From NCBI GenBank assembly GCA_910577335.1, contig CAJTMJ010000017.1, positions 1 to 64,000 of the forward strand: DNA of 64,000 nt. Direction: 5' to 3'. Shown here piece after piece: positions 1 to 6,792 of the stretch. The translations under genes were made by a program, and so were the position numbers. The stretch's first letter is position 1. Each line of letters opens with the position of its first letter. The stretch is from an uncultured Duncaniella sp. GTDB lineage: Bacteria > Bacteroidota > Bacteroidia > Bacteroidales > Muribaculaceae. The notes under the pieces were generated by a model. The model worked only from the letters and a program-made list of their open reading frames with translations. It was not told the DNA's origin and made no database searches.

Positions 1-1042
1 AATAGTAGAAATCCGGATTGTAGATATACTCGCGGTTCTCATAGCGAATCATGCCTTTGTTGTCAAGAAAGGTCTTTAAGCCCTTGACCTTATTGTTGGA
101 ATACGAGTGTCCACAGGCGGCATATCCGGCTTTTAATGCAGCCTCGAAGTTACGGCAACCTTTTATCGGGCCATTGGCGAAAACTACACCCAATGCCTCA
201 CGGTGCTGTTCCTCGGTCAACTCCTTGTAGGGATACGGATCTCTGGCTTTCTTGCCCGGTTCGGTGAACACATATCCGCTGGCAATCTCCGGCAATCCGT
301 AGTCGTTCACCCGGAAGGCAAACGGGTCAAACTCTGCGGCGCGAATCATAGCGGCGCATACCTCCGATACGGTATCATCTGTTTTGCTTCGGCTCACCTG
401 AAGGACTGTCTCAGCCTTGTTGTTGAGTTCGGTACCGACGTGACCACGGGCGTTGTCGTCGCTCTTGTTGAGGTGCAGAACGGTGTGGATATGTATCTGA
501 AATTTGTCAGTCCACTCCATCAGCTTCCCGATAAGGTCGGTCGATTCCTTGGCGCAGTTGATGTCATACATCAGGTCGCGCACACCGTCGATGATTACAA
601 GCCCAACGCCCGGAGTGTTGATTATAGCCTGTTCTATGACTTCAAGCCGCAAGGCGGGTGTAAGCTGACGCAAGGCGGCAAATTTCAGATTCTCCGGGTG
701 TGTGTCGGTCGGCAGTTTCGCCAATCGCAGAGCGCGCTCCATGACCTTTTGGCAATGGTATGGACTTTGCTCGGTGTCGAAATAGAGGATTGTGCGCTTG
801 TCGTCGGGAAACTCGGCGGTATAGCCCAACACCTTACCGTTCACGAGCGATGCCCCGACAATGGCAGCGACATTGAATGTCTTTTTGCTCTTTGCCTTTC
901 CTGTAGAAGCAGAGAAGTTGCCAAGCGTACCGATAACGCTGCCGTTGGCATACAGCACCTCCGGCGCAGTCTGAATCTCATCAGTGATTCTCAACTGCTT
1001 CTCCTCCCAGAGTCGGAGGATTTCTGCTTTTACTTCTTGCAT
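1..1042 (-). CDS. RepA-like AAA/RecA-fold ATPase of a mobile element (partial, runs off left edge)
   Basis: The frame is open from ATG at 1042 to the window edge, giving 347 codons without a stop. A perfect Shine-Dalgarno-like AGGAGG lies 7 nt before the start, inside the end of the upstream gene, which it overlaps by 13 nt. Residues 44-55 form a P-loop-like stretch (SASTGKAKSKKT), residues 147-157 a Walker B-like strand (LVIIDGVRDL), and around 200-208 there is RGHVGTELN, as in RepA-type hexameric helicases and DnaB-like ATPases. Such proteins act in replication or mobilization of Bacteroidales elements. The C-terminus is missing, so any fused primase or DNA-binding domain cannot be judged. 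Confidence 0.75.
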   Translation of the reverse strand, partial: MQEVKAEILRLWEEKQLRITDEIQTAPEVLYANGSVIGTLGNFSASTGKAKSKKTFNVAAIVGASLVNGKVLGYTAEFPDDKRTILYFDTEQSPYHCQKVMERALRLAKLPTDTHPENLKFAALRQLTPALRLEVIEQAIINTPGVGLVIIDGVRDLMYDINCAKESTDLIGKLMEWTDKFQIHIHTVLHLNKSDDNARGHVGTELNNKAETVLQVSRSKTDDTVSEVCAAMIRAAEFDPFAFRVNDYGLPEIASGYVFTEPGKKARDPYPYKELTEEQHREALGVVFANGPIKGCRNFEAALKAGYAACGHSYSNNKVKGLKTFLDNKGMIRYENREYIYNPDFYY

Positions 1043-1350
1043 TTGCGACCTCCTTTTTTAGATGACTGGATAAGTTCAAGCGCAAGCTGGGCGTCGATGA
1101 TGATTTTTCTGCCCGTTTGGGTAATGGCATCTTTGATTACGCCGCTGTTCTTTATGCGGTGAGCGGTTGCCTTGCTGCATTGGAGAAGTTCGCAAAGACC
1201 TTCGATACCATAGACGAACCATCGCTTTGCTGTGGCGGCAGAACTTTCGGACTCTACATTGTCCTTGGCATTTCGGGAGTCAAGCAATTCTAAAAGTTGT
1301 TCTCCGGTATATTGCCAGAGAGGGAGTTTGAGTAACTGGTCTTTTGTCAT
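1030..1350 (-). CDS. DUF3853 family helix-turn-helix protein
   Basis: This 106-residue protein has the layout of DUF3853. An N-terminal LPLWQYTGEQLLELL segment is followed by a central YGIEGLCELLQCSKATAHRIKNSG helix-turn-helix read as two pieces (YGIEGLCELLQ and CSKATAHRIKNSG), then ITQTGRKIIIDAQLALEL and a Lys/Arg-rich tail. Proteins of this type sit just before RepA-like ATPases in Bacteroidales mobile elements and resemble excisionase/MerR-type DNA-binding folds. It is likely a small regulator or recombination directionality factor, but that role is inferred from context. Its last 13 nt overlap the ATPase start, so the two are translationally coupled. It is separated from the upstream 375-residue gene by a terminator hairpin. 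Confidence 0.8.
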   Translation of the reverse strand: MTKDQLLKLPLWQYTGEQLLELLDSRNAKDNVESESSAATAKRWFVYGIEGLCELLQCSKATAHRIKNSGVIKDAITQTGRKIIIDAQLALELIQSSKKGGRKCKK

Positions 1351-1418
1351 ACGCAGTGTGGATTTGAGTTATACTTACGCCCTTTGTGAGAGCATATCCG
1401 AGTATCTCCCGGACACTG

Positions 1419-1426
1419 CAAAATTA
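1419..1426 (-). promoter_or_regulatory. Possible -7 promoter element for the DUF3853/ATPase pair
   Basis: On the minus strand this reads TAATTTTG, matching the Bacteroidota -7 consensus TAnnTTTG. It lies about 70 nt before the DUF3853 start and downstream of the terminator of the preceding gene. No TTTG is found at the -33 position, so support is only partial. Confidence 0.35.
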
Positions 1427-1468
1427 CAACCGGTTATGAGTGGTGTGTATGTGGTATTGGTGTATGTA

Positions 1469-1512
1469 CAAAAGAGAACTACCCATCAGAGTATCAGACT
1501 CTAATGGGTAGT
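1469..1512 (-). terminator. Intrinsic terminator after the 375-residue gene
   Basis: A 15-bp inverted repeat (1478-1492 with 1498-1512, loop of 5 nt) pairs fully on the minus strand if one G-U is allowed, whereas the plus strand would have a C-A mismatch. It is followed on the minus strand by TCTCTTTTG. The wobble asymmetry and the T-rich tail both point to minus-strand use, ending the transcript that comes from the gene at 1588-2715. Confidence 0.6.
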
Positions 1513-1587
1513 CTCATAAGGTGTCAAAAGTGGAATTTCAAGTGGTGAAAGTGATGTGTGAGTGGTATCACAGAGTCACACAGAGTA

Positions 1588-2715
1588 TCATGCCCGTTTT
1601 TTATGGTTTTTGAAGATTTCATCCACCTCATCAGCGTAAGCCCGACTCGATGCACTGGCATCACTTCCTCGGGGGTGACAATACTTCTTTTCGTAGTAGC
1701 TCCATTCGATACCGAGATGGTTGAGAATATCCTCACGCCATGCGGTTTTGTGTTTAGCAGGAACAATCTCATACAGCTTAGATATGAGATAACAAGCCTT
1801 GATGGTCTGTTTGGGACGTATCTTTATCGGCTCATGCTTGCCGTGGAGATTGAGCGATGAGTGAAACTGGGTTTCTGTCGGATTGTCGAACACGTCGTTG
1901 CACACCTCATATAACTCGGAAATGAGTATCATCGGGAATAATTCGCCTTCCCAGCATTTCTTTTCCTGTATGTCGTGAACTGCCGATACCGTTTTTTCTT
2001 CCAAAGGTATCAGATAGCTTCCTCCCCGCTGCATAAGCTTTTCCTCGAATGTCAACCTTAATTTATTATGGAGCTTGATTTCGCATGGCGAAAAGTATCG
2101 TTCTGTCGTGATAAACAATTTGTAGCAGACATCTCTTAGGCGACTGTAGAGTGGAGGCGTTTCCTCTTCGAGAAACTCATCAAATTCGATACTTCTTTGC
2201 AGGCTTACAAGGAATTTCCGTTTTCGCTTAAGCCAACGCTCCCTGTGTTCATCAAGATGATATGCGAAAAGCTCGCGGTTGATGTCGTTCATTGTACAAT
2301 CGGAAGGCATTGGCATCTTCCCCCTTGCAATCAATGAACCTTGATATAGTTGCGCATCAATTTTCAGAAGTTCAAATTCATTAAAAAGACGCTTGATTTC
2401 ATACTCATCAAAATCGTCTCTTTTTGACCGCTCCTTTCTATCGAGTTCCCGGTATGTATCATAGAAGGTATGAATTCGACACACAATCTCTGCACAAAGA
2501 TTTCTGACGGTATCGGCAAGTATTCTGCCAACCTCGCCAAGTGCGTGGGTCTCTATAACGACCGATTCAAGGTCAAAAGAATACAATTTCTTGAAAATCT
2601 CCGCTATTTCCTTTCGACAGAATAAGTCTGATTTTGCAATCTGGGGAAACTTTATTTCCTGTCTCAGTTTTTCCAAGACAGGTACAACATCGCGGAATGT
2701 CATTGGTGGTGGCAT
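1588..2715 (-). CDS. Unrecognised mobile-element protein, 375 residues
   Basis: I do not recognise this protein. It is hydrophilic, with no signal peptide or membrane segment, and is mostly predicted helical. Charged helices occur at about 85-125 (LDRKERSKRDDFDEYEIKRL) and 145-185 (HRERWLKRKRKF). The C-terminal part, about 295-345, runs KQTIKACYLISKLYE ... HLGIEWSYYEKKY, which recalls the general style of RteC-like and other Bacteroidales element proteins, but I cannot claim homology. It lacks the R-HxxR-Y pattern of tyrosine recombinases and the Ser motif of serine recombinases. It is the gene closest to the tRNA attachment side, where an integrase is often found. The ATG at 2715 follows a proline-rich start; a few alternative starts just downstream are possible. 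Confidence 0.7.
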   Translation of the reverse strand: MPPPMTFRDVVPVLEKLRQEIKFPQIAKSDLFCRKEIAEIFKKLYSFDLESVVIETHALGEVGRILADTVRNLCAEIVCRIHTFYDTYRELDRKERSKRDDFDEYEIKRLFNEFELLKIDAQLYQGSLIARGKMPMPSDCTMNDINRELFAYHLDEHRERWLKRKRKFLVSLQRSIEFDEFLEEETPPLYSRLRDVCYKLFITTERYFSPCEIKLHNKLRLTFEEKLMQRGGSYLIPLEEKTVSAVHDIQEKKCWEGELFPMILISELYEVCNDVFDNPTETQFHSSLNLHGKHEPIKIRPKQTIKACYLISKLYEIVPAKHKTAWREDILNHLGIEWSYYEKKYCHPRGSDASASSRAYADEVDEIFKNHKKRA

Positions 2716-2941
2716 AGGGTGGTGTTGGGCTTAGAGCGTTAATAAATCGTGAGAGCCAATCAGTTTTAACTATACTTGTTGAAACGTTATGAAATCTTAG
2801 CACTCAAAAACTTTAACAAATGATACGATAAGATTGTTTGCGTGCCATTGAGTTGATACTTTTGGGGGTGTGTGGTGAAGATGAAAATTTTGGAAAAGTA
2901 TCAAATAAGTATCAAATATACAATTTTTAACATTTGTGCGC

Positions 2942-2990
2942 AGGGTAAAAAAGAAGAAAGAGCTGAGTCAATGCGACTTAGCTCTTTCTT
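2942..2990 (-). terminator. Intrinsic terminator of tRNA-Gln
   Basis: A 16-bp stem (2975-2990 with 2954-2969, loop of 5 nt, one G-U) begins 5 nt after the tRNA 3' end on the minus strand and is followed by CTTTTTTACC. The arms are AAGAAAGAGCT-rich, giving a strong hairpin with a T tract. The position is as expected for a monocistronic tRNA transcript. Confidence 0.75.
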
Positions 2991-2994
2991 TGTG

Positions 2995-3065
2995 TTGCCT
3001 TGGAAGGATTCGAACCCTCACAGGCGGAACCAGAATCCGACGTGCTACCATTACACCACAAGGCA
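2995..3065 (-). tRNA. tRNA-Gln (anticodon CUG)
   Basis: The minus strand folds as a tRNA. The acceptor 7-mer TGCCTTG at 3065-3059 pairs with CAAGGCA ending at 2996, with A as discriminator at 2995. The D arm contains AATGGTAGCAC. The anticodon stem CGGA/TCCG encloses the loop TTCTGGT, so the anticodon is CTG (Gln). The T arm is GAGGGTTCGAATCCTTC. CCA is not encoded. The 3' end faces the mobile element at 1-2994, so the gene is a likely integration site. Confidence 0.93.
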
Positions 3066-3148
3066 ATTAAATATGTATGTCAATCAGTTTTTGGATGAGT
3101 TTTCAAGTTTTTATCAGTTGTAGAACTTGTCTCCCTGAATTGACGGTG

Positions 3149-3180
3149 CAAAGGTAGGGGTATTTTTTGACACGTGCAAA
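3149..3180 (-). promoter_or_regulatory. Promoter of tRNA-Gln
   Basis: On the minus strand, TTTG (3180-3177), 20 nt, then TACCTTTG (3156-3149) match the Bacteroidota -33/-7 promoter exactly. The predicted start is near 3143, about 75 nt before the mature tRNA. Since pyrD ends at 3256 upstream, this promoter serves the tRNA. Confidence 0.65.
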
Positions 3181-3255
3181 TTTTTGGACGACTTTTTTTG
3201 ATGCGAGATGAAAATTTGGTGAAAAAGGATAGAAATATGTGAATTTGTCCGTGTT

Positions 3256-4161
3256 TTAAATCTCACCAATAATTTCGTTGATGTCGCTGATGTTATGTCT
3301 GATGCAATAGTCCTCCATGAAATCAATGACCTTCATTGTCACGGCAGGGTCGATGAAATTGGCTGTGCCGATTTCAACAGCTGTTGCTCCGGCAAGCATA
3401 AATTCGATAGCGTCTCTTCCATTCATTATGCCACCTAATCCAATCACGGGTATCTTGACAGCTTTAGCAGTCTGCCATACCATTCTTACGGCGACAGGGC
3501 GCACGGCAGCACCTGATAGACCTCCAGTTATTGTTGATAGGTGAGGGCGTCTGCGCTCAACATCGATCGACATACCCATAAGAGTGTTTATGAGCGACAC
3601 AGAATCGGCACCTTCCGCTTCAACCGCTTTAGCAATATCGGCTATTGAAGTGACATTTGGCGAAAGTTTCACTATAAGAGTCTTGGGGAAAGCCTCACGG
3701 ACTGCTTTTGTGACGGCGGCAGCTCCTTGAGTGGTTGTTCCGAAAGCCATTCCCCCTTCCTTCACATTGGGGCAAGATATATTCACCTCGATAGCGTTTA
3801 CCTTATCGAGATTGGCAAGACGACGCGCAGTCTCTGCATAATCCTCAACTTTTGCTCCGGAAACATTCACTATGAGTTCGGAGTCGTAATGCTTGATGCG
3901 GGGATAGATATTTTCAATAAAATAGTCCACACCCTTATTCTGCAGCCCCACAGCGTTGAGCATACCTGAAGGTGTCTCGACCATGCGGGGATAATCGTTG
4001 CCTTCACGGGCGTTAAGAGTTGTACCTTTGATTATGTATCCTCCAAGGCGGTTCAAATCAATGAACGGTTCGAACTCCTCGCCATATCCAAAAGTGCCCG
4101 ATGCGGTCAGCACCGGATTTTTCAATTTAAGATTGCCTATATTGACTGATAAATTTGCCAT
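3256..4161 (-). CDS. pyrD: Dihydroorotate dehydrogenase B, catalytic subunit
   Basis: PyrD oxidises dihydroorotate to orotate, the fourth step of pyrimidine synthesis, using FMN. The 301-residue length and the N-terminus (LSVNIGNLKLKNPVLTASGTFGYG) are those of class 1B enzymes. The catalytic Cys lies in VNISCPNVKEGG (around residue 130) and the phosphate/FMN-binding glycines in PVIGLGGIMNGRDAIEF and GATAVEIGTANF near the C-terminus. Class 1B enzymes pair with the iron-sulfur flavoprotein PyrK, which is encoded 57 nt upstream on the same strand. That makes the electron acceptor NAD+ rather than quinone or fumarate. Confidence 0.96.
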   Translation of the reverse strand: MANLSVNIGNLKLKNPVLTASGTFGYGEEFEPFIDLNRLGGYIIKGTTLNAREGNDYPRMVETPSGMLNAVGLQNKGVDYFIENIYPRIKHYDSELIVNVSGAKVEDYAETARRLANLDKVNAIEVNISCPNVKEGGMAFGTTTQGAAAVTKAVREAFPKTLIVKLSPNVTSIADIAKAVEAEGADSVSLINTLMGMSIDVERRRPHLSTITGGLSGAAVRPVAVRMVWQTAKAVKIPVIGLGGIMNGRDAIEFMLAGATAVEIGTANFIDPAVTMKVIDFMEDYCIRHNISDINEIIGEI

Positions 4162-4218
4162 AAACCAAGTTTGTTAAATTTTACCGGTAAGTTCTTATGC
4201 CACAGTTGTGGTATCAGA

Positions 4219-4992
4219 TTACTTATCCCATGTGAGTTTGTCGATATTGAATACAGGACCTTCTGTGCATACACATACGTTGCCTTTGACGGTCTTTTCA
4301 ACGCAACACAGGCAAGCTCCTAATCCGCACGCCATCATGTTTTCAAGCGACACCTCGCAGTCGGTATTGGAGGCGTATGCAATCTTAGCGATGGCTTTCA
4401 TCATAGGTGCAGGACCGCAGCAATAGTAACGATAGATATCCTCCTGCATTACTTTATGAGCTGTCACCAGACCTTTTGTGCCGAGCGAGCCATCCTCGGT
4501 GCAGATATGCACTTCACCGACGTTTTTGAATTCGTTAAGTTCCAGAAGATCCTTCTCTGACCGGGCGCCGAGCAGGAACTCAGGTTTATATCCTTTGTCT
4601 TTCAGTATTTTGCCGAGATAGAGAAGCGGAGCTACACCGACACCGCCACCGATAAGGAGTAGTCGTGAGCCTGCAGGAGCATCAGTTGAAAATCCGTTTC
4701 CGAGAGGTAGCAATATATTAATTAAGGTGTTTTCTTCGCTATGGATGAGCGCATTGGTGCCTTTCCCGGCATTGCGTATGAGCAAGTCTATGCTATTATC
4801 CTCAACGTTCACATCATTGATGGAAATAGGACGGCGGAGAAATATGCCCGGGGCCTCAACAGCAACCTGTACGAATTGACCCGGTAAAATTTCAGGAAGT
4901 TTTTCTCCATCAGCAGGTGTCAGAGTCAATCGTGAGTAATCGGGATTGATCTGTTGGTTTCTTAATAGAATAAAATCTTTGACCTGTTTCAC
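4219..4992 (-). CDS. pyrK: Dihydroorotate dehydrogenase B, electron transfer subunit
   Basis: PyrK carries FAD and a [2Fe-2S] cluster and passes electrons from PyrD to NAD+. The 257-residue protein has an FAD-binding ferredoxin-reductase barrel (LRRPISINDVN near 55-65), an NAD-binding fold (LLLIGGGVGVAPLLYLGK near 110-125) and a C-terminal cluster motif with five closely spaced cysteines (CGLGACLCC ... CVCTEGPVF). The initiator is GTG at 4992; no in-frame ATG lies nearby upstream. It is followed by pyrD and preceded, after 55 nt, by rfbC, with no terminator hairpin seen between them. Confidence 0.95.
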   Translation of the reverse strand: MKQVKDFILLRNQQINPDYSRLTLTPADGEKLPEILPGQFVQVAVEAPGIFLRRPISINDVNVEDNSIDLLIRNAGKGTNALIHSEENTLINILLPLGNGFSTDAPAGSRLLLIGGGVGVAPLLYLGKILKDKGYKPEFLLGARSEKDLLELNEFKNVGEVHICTEDGSLGTKGLVTAHKVMQEDIYRYYCCGPAPMMKAIAKIAYASNTDCEVSLENMMACGLGACLCCVEKTVKGNVCVCTEGPVFNIDKLTWDK

Positions 4993-5047
4993 TTTTGTGT
5001 ATATTATAGATTTAATATTGAATTTTAGCTTGTCTGTTTAATTCGAT

Positions 5048-5608
5048 TCAAGGCTCATATATAAAAGGTGAGTCGAAATCCTCAAATTTTTGACTTCGCA
5101 TATCCTTGGCGCTTAATATCATCTCGTCAGGATTTATTTGCCAGTCTATGTTAAGGGTGTCGTCAAGGAGATATATGCCTCCGTCAGCTTCCGGCGAATA
5201 AAAGTTGTCGCACTTATACTGAAAAATCGCCACGTCAGACAGCACTGCAAATCCATGAGCAAAACCTTGCGGAATGAACATCTGGTAATGGTTTCCCTCT
5301 GAAAGCTCCACAGCCACATGCTTGCCGAAAGTAGGGGAGCCTTTGCGGATATCGACAGCAATGTCAAGCACATTACCTTTAACGCATCTCACGAGTTTGC
5401 TTTGAGCGTATGGCGGATATTGAAAATGCAATCCACGCACAACACCTTTTGATGACATTGATTCGTTGTCCTGTACAAATTTGACAGGCCCGATTAAATC
5501 GTCAAAAGTACGTTTGGAATAACTCTCGAAAAAGTATCCCCGAGAGTCGTTGAATATTCGTGGTTTTATTATGACCACATCTTTTATATCTGTCGCTATT
5601 AACTCCAT
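5048..5608 (-). CDS. rfbC: dTDP-4-dehydrorhamnose 3,5-epimerase
   Basis: RfbC (RmlC) epimerises dTDP-4-keto-6-deoxyglucose on the route to dTDP-L-rhamnose for surface polysaccharides. The 186-residue length is typical. Visible family motifs are the N-terminal IKDVVIIKPRIFNDSRGYF, the catalytic His segment GVVRGLHFQYPP (about residues 60-65), the cupin strands GNVLDIAVDIRKGSPTFGK, and IPQGFAHGFAVLSD. It follows rfbA by 31 nt on the same strand. The other two genes of the usual rhamnose set, rfbB and rfbD, are not in this window. Confidence 0.96.
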   Translation of the reverse strand: MELIATDIKDVVIIKPRIFNDSRGYFFESYSKRTFDDLIGPVKFVQDNESMSSKGVVRGLHFQYPPYAQSKLVRCVKGNVLDIAVDIRKGSPTFGKHVAVELSEGNHYQMFIPQGFAHGFAVLSDVAIFQYKCDNFYSPEADGGIYLLDDTLNIDWQINPDEMILSAKDMRSQKFEDFDSPFIYEP

Positions 5609-5639
5609 TGCATTTTATGATGAAACTTATACGTGGACC

Positions 5640-6545
5640 TTAATCAAGATTAGGGGAGGATGTTTTGTCCATCTCGTTTATAACTTTCATTAAATATTGA
5701 CCGTACGGATTTTTCAGCATCGGTTGTGCCAATTCTTCCATCTGCTTCCGGTCAATCCATCCCTTGCGGTAGGCTATCCCTTCAATACATGCCACTTTCA
5801 GACCCTGTCGTTTCTCTAACACTTCAATATATGTGGATGCCTCTGAGAGGGAATCATGAGTGCCGGTGTCAAGCCATGCGAAACCTCTTCCCAACAGATT
5901 TACTTTCAGCTCGCCATCTTCAAGGAATTTTTGGTTGACCGATGTGATTTCCAATTCACCTCTTGCTGACGGTTTAATACCTTTAGCTATTTCAACTACT
6001 TTGTTAGGGTAGAAGTACAGTCCGGTCACTGCATAATTGGATTTCGGCTTCCGGGGCTTTTCTTCGATGCTCAGGCAGTTGCCCTCATTGTCAAATTCGA
6101 CCACTCCATAGCGTTCAGGGTCACTTACCCAATAGCCGAAAACAGCTGCCTTATTCTCTTTCTCAACAGTCTCTACAGCATTAGTAAGCATAGAGGTGAA
6201 ACCGCTGCCATGAAAGATGTTGTCGCCAAGCACCAGACAACAAGAGTCTGAACCAATGAAGTCTTCACCGATTATGAATGCTTGGGCGAGTCCATCGGGG
6301 CTTGGCTGCTCGGCATATTCAAATTTGACGCCCAACTGACTGCCATCGCCAAGCAGACGTTTGAATGAAGGAAGATCCTGCGGAGTGGATATGATAAGCA
6401 TTTCCCTTATGCCCGCAAGCATAAGAGTGGAGATCGGGTAATATATCATTGGCTTATCAAAAACCGGAAGAAGCTGTTTGCTTACACCTTTTGTGATAGG
6501 ATAGAGGCGTGTGCCGCTTCCGCCTGCCAACACTATTCCTTTCAT
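5640..6545 (-). CDS. rfbA: Glucose-1-phosphate thymidylyltransferase
   Basis: RfbA (RmlA) makes dTDP-glucose from dTTP and glucose-1-phosphate, the first committed step to dTDP-rhamnose. The N-terminal nucleotidyltransferase signature MKGIVLAGGSGTRLYPIT is intact. The catalytic and substrate segments KQLLPVFDKPMIYYP, LVLGDNIFHG and SIEEKPRKPKSNYAVTGLYFY follow in the usual order. At 301 residues it has the normal size. It has its own well-matched promoter and leads a minus-strand unit rfbA-rfbC-pyrK-pyrD with gaps of 31, 55 and 57 nt. Confidence 0.96.
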   Translation of the reverse strand: MKGIVLAGGSGTRLYPITKGVSKQLLPVFDKPMIYYPISTLMLAGIREMLIISTPQDLPSFKRLLGDGSQLGVKFEYAEQPSPDGLAQAFIIGEDFIGSDSCCLVLGDNIFHGSGFTSMLTNAVETVEKENKAAVFGYWVSDPERYGVVEFDNEGNCLSIEEKPRKPKSNYAVTGLYFYPNKVVEIAKGIKPSARGELEITSVNQKFLEDGELKVNLLGRGFAWLDTGTHDSLSEASTYIEVLEKRQGLKVACIEGIAYRKGWIDRKQMEELAQPMLKNPYGQYLMKVINEMDKTSSPNLD

Positions 6546-6573
6546 GGGAAATCAAATTTATATCAGTTCGGTA

Positions 6574-6604
6574 CAAAATTAATCAATAAAATCAGAATTT
6601 CAAA
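6574..6604 (-). promoter_or_regulatory. Promoter of rfbA
   Basis: On the minus strand TTTG (6604-6601), 19 nt, then TAATTTTG (6581-6574) match the Bacteroidota promoter. The predicted start near 6568 leaves a leader of about 23 nt before the ATG at 6545. Confidence 0.65.
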
Positions 6605-6664
6605 GGTGGAAATTGAATTTGACAGGCGATAAAGGTTGCAGTGATGGCTTTTTCTCGAACGGGG

Positions 6665-6696
6665 TTTGTGTAATCACTGAAAATAGCTTACCTTTG
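6665..6696 (+). promoter_or_regulatory. Promoter of the esterase-GH28 unit
   Basis: TTTG (6665-6668), 20 nt, then TACCTTTG (6689-6696) match the Bacteroidota promoter exactly. The predicted start near 6702 leaves about 90 nt of leader before the ATG at 6793. It is divergent from the rfbA promoter about 60 nt away. Confidence 0.65.
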
Positions 6697-6792
6697 TCGC
6701 TAACTTACGTGCAAGTTAAAAACGACATGGATATTTAAATTTTTTAAGGCATTTGAAGTGTTGACTTCTATATTCTTAAAATCAATACCACA

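Larger units (their letters stand above)
1..2994. mobile_element. End of an integrated mobile element next to tRNA-Gln
   Basis: Three minus-strand genes of accessory type lie between the left edge and the 3' end of a tRNA-Gln gene: a RepA-like ATPase, a DUF3853 helix-turn-helix protein and an unrecognised 375-residue protein. The ATPase/DUF3853 pair is a familiar combination in Bacteroidales mobilizable and integrative elements, and tRNA 3' ends are common attachment sites. Beyond the tRNA the genes are ordinary housekeeping genes. No integrase or second attachment-site copy is visible, so the other end must lie left of the window. The stretch 2716-2953 before the tRNA terminator is AT-rich and holds no gene that I can support. 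The right boundary is inferred. Confidence 0.5.

Noticed and set aside
203..1162. Long open frame on the plus strand
   Set aside because: It lies antisense to the RepA-like ATPase and DUF3853 genes, whose minus-strand frames have family motifs, coupling and a Shine-Dalgarno site. The plus frame shows no domain.
1588..2715. Tyrosine or serine integrase next to the tRNA
   Set aside because: No R-HxxR-Y pattern and no N-terminal Ser recombinase motif can be found in the 375-residue protein.
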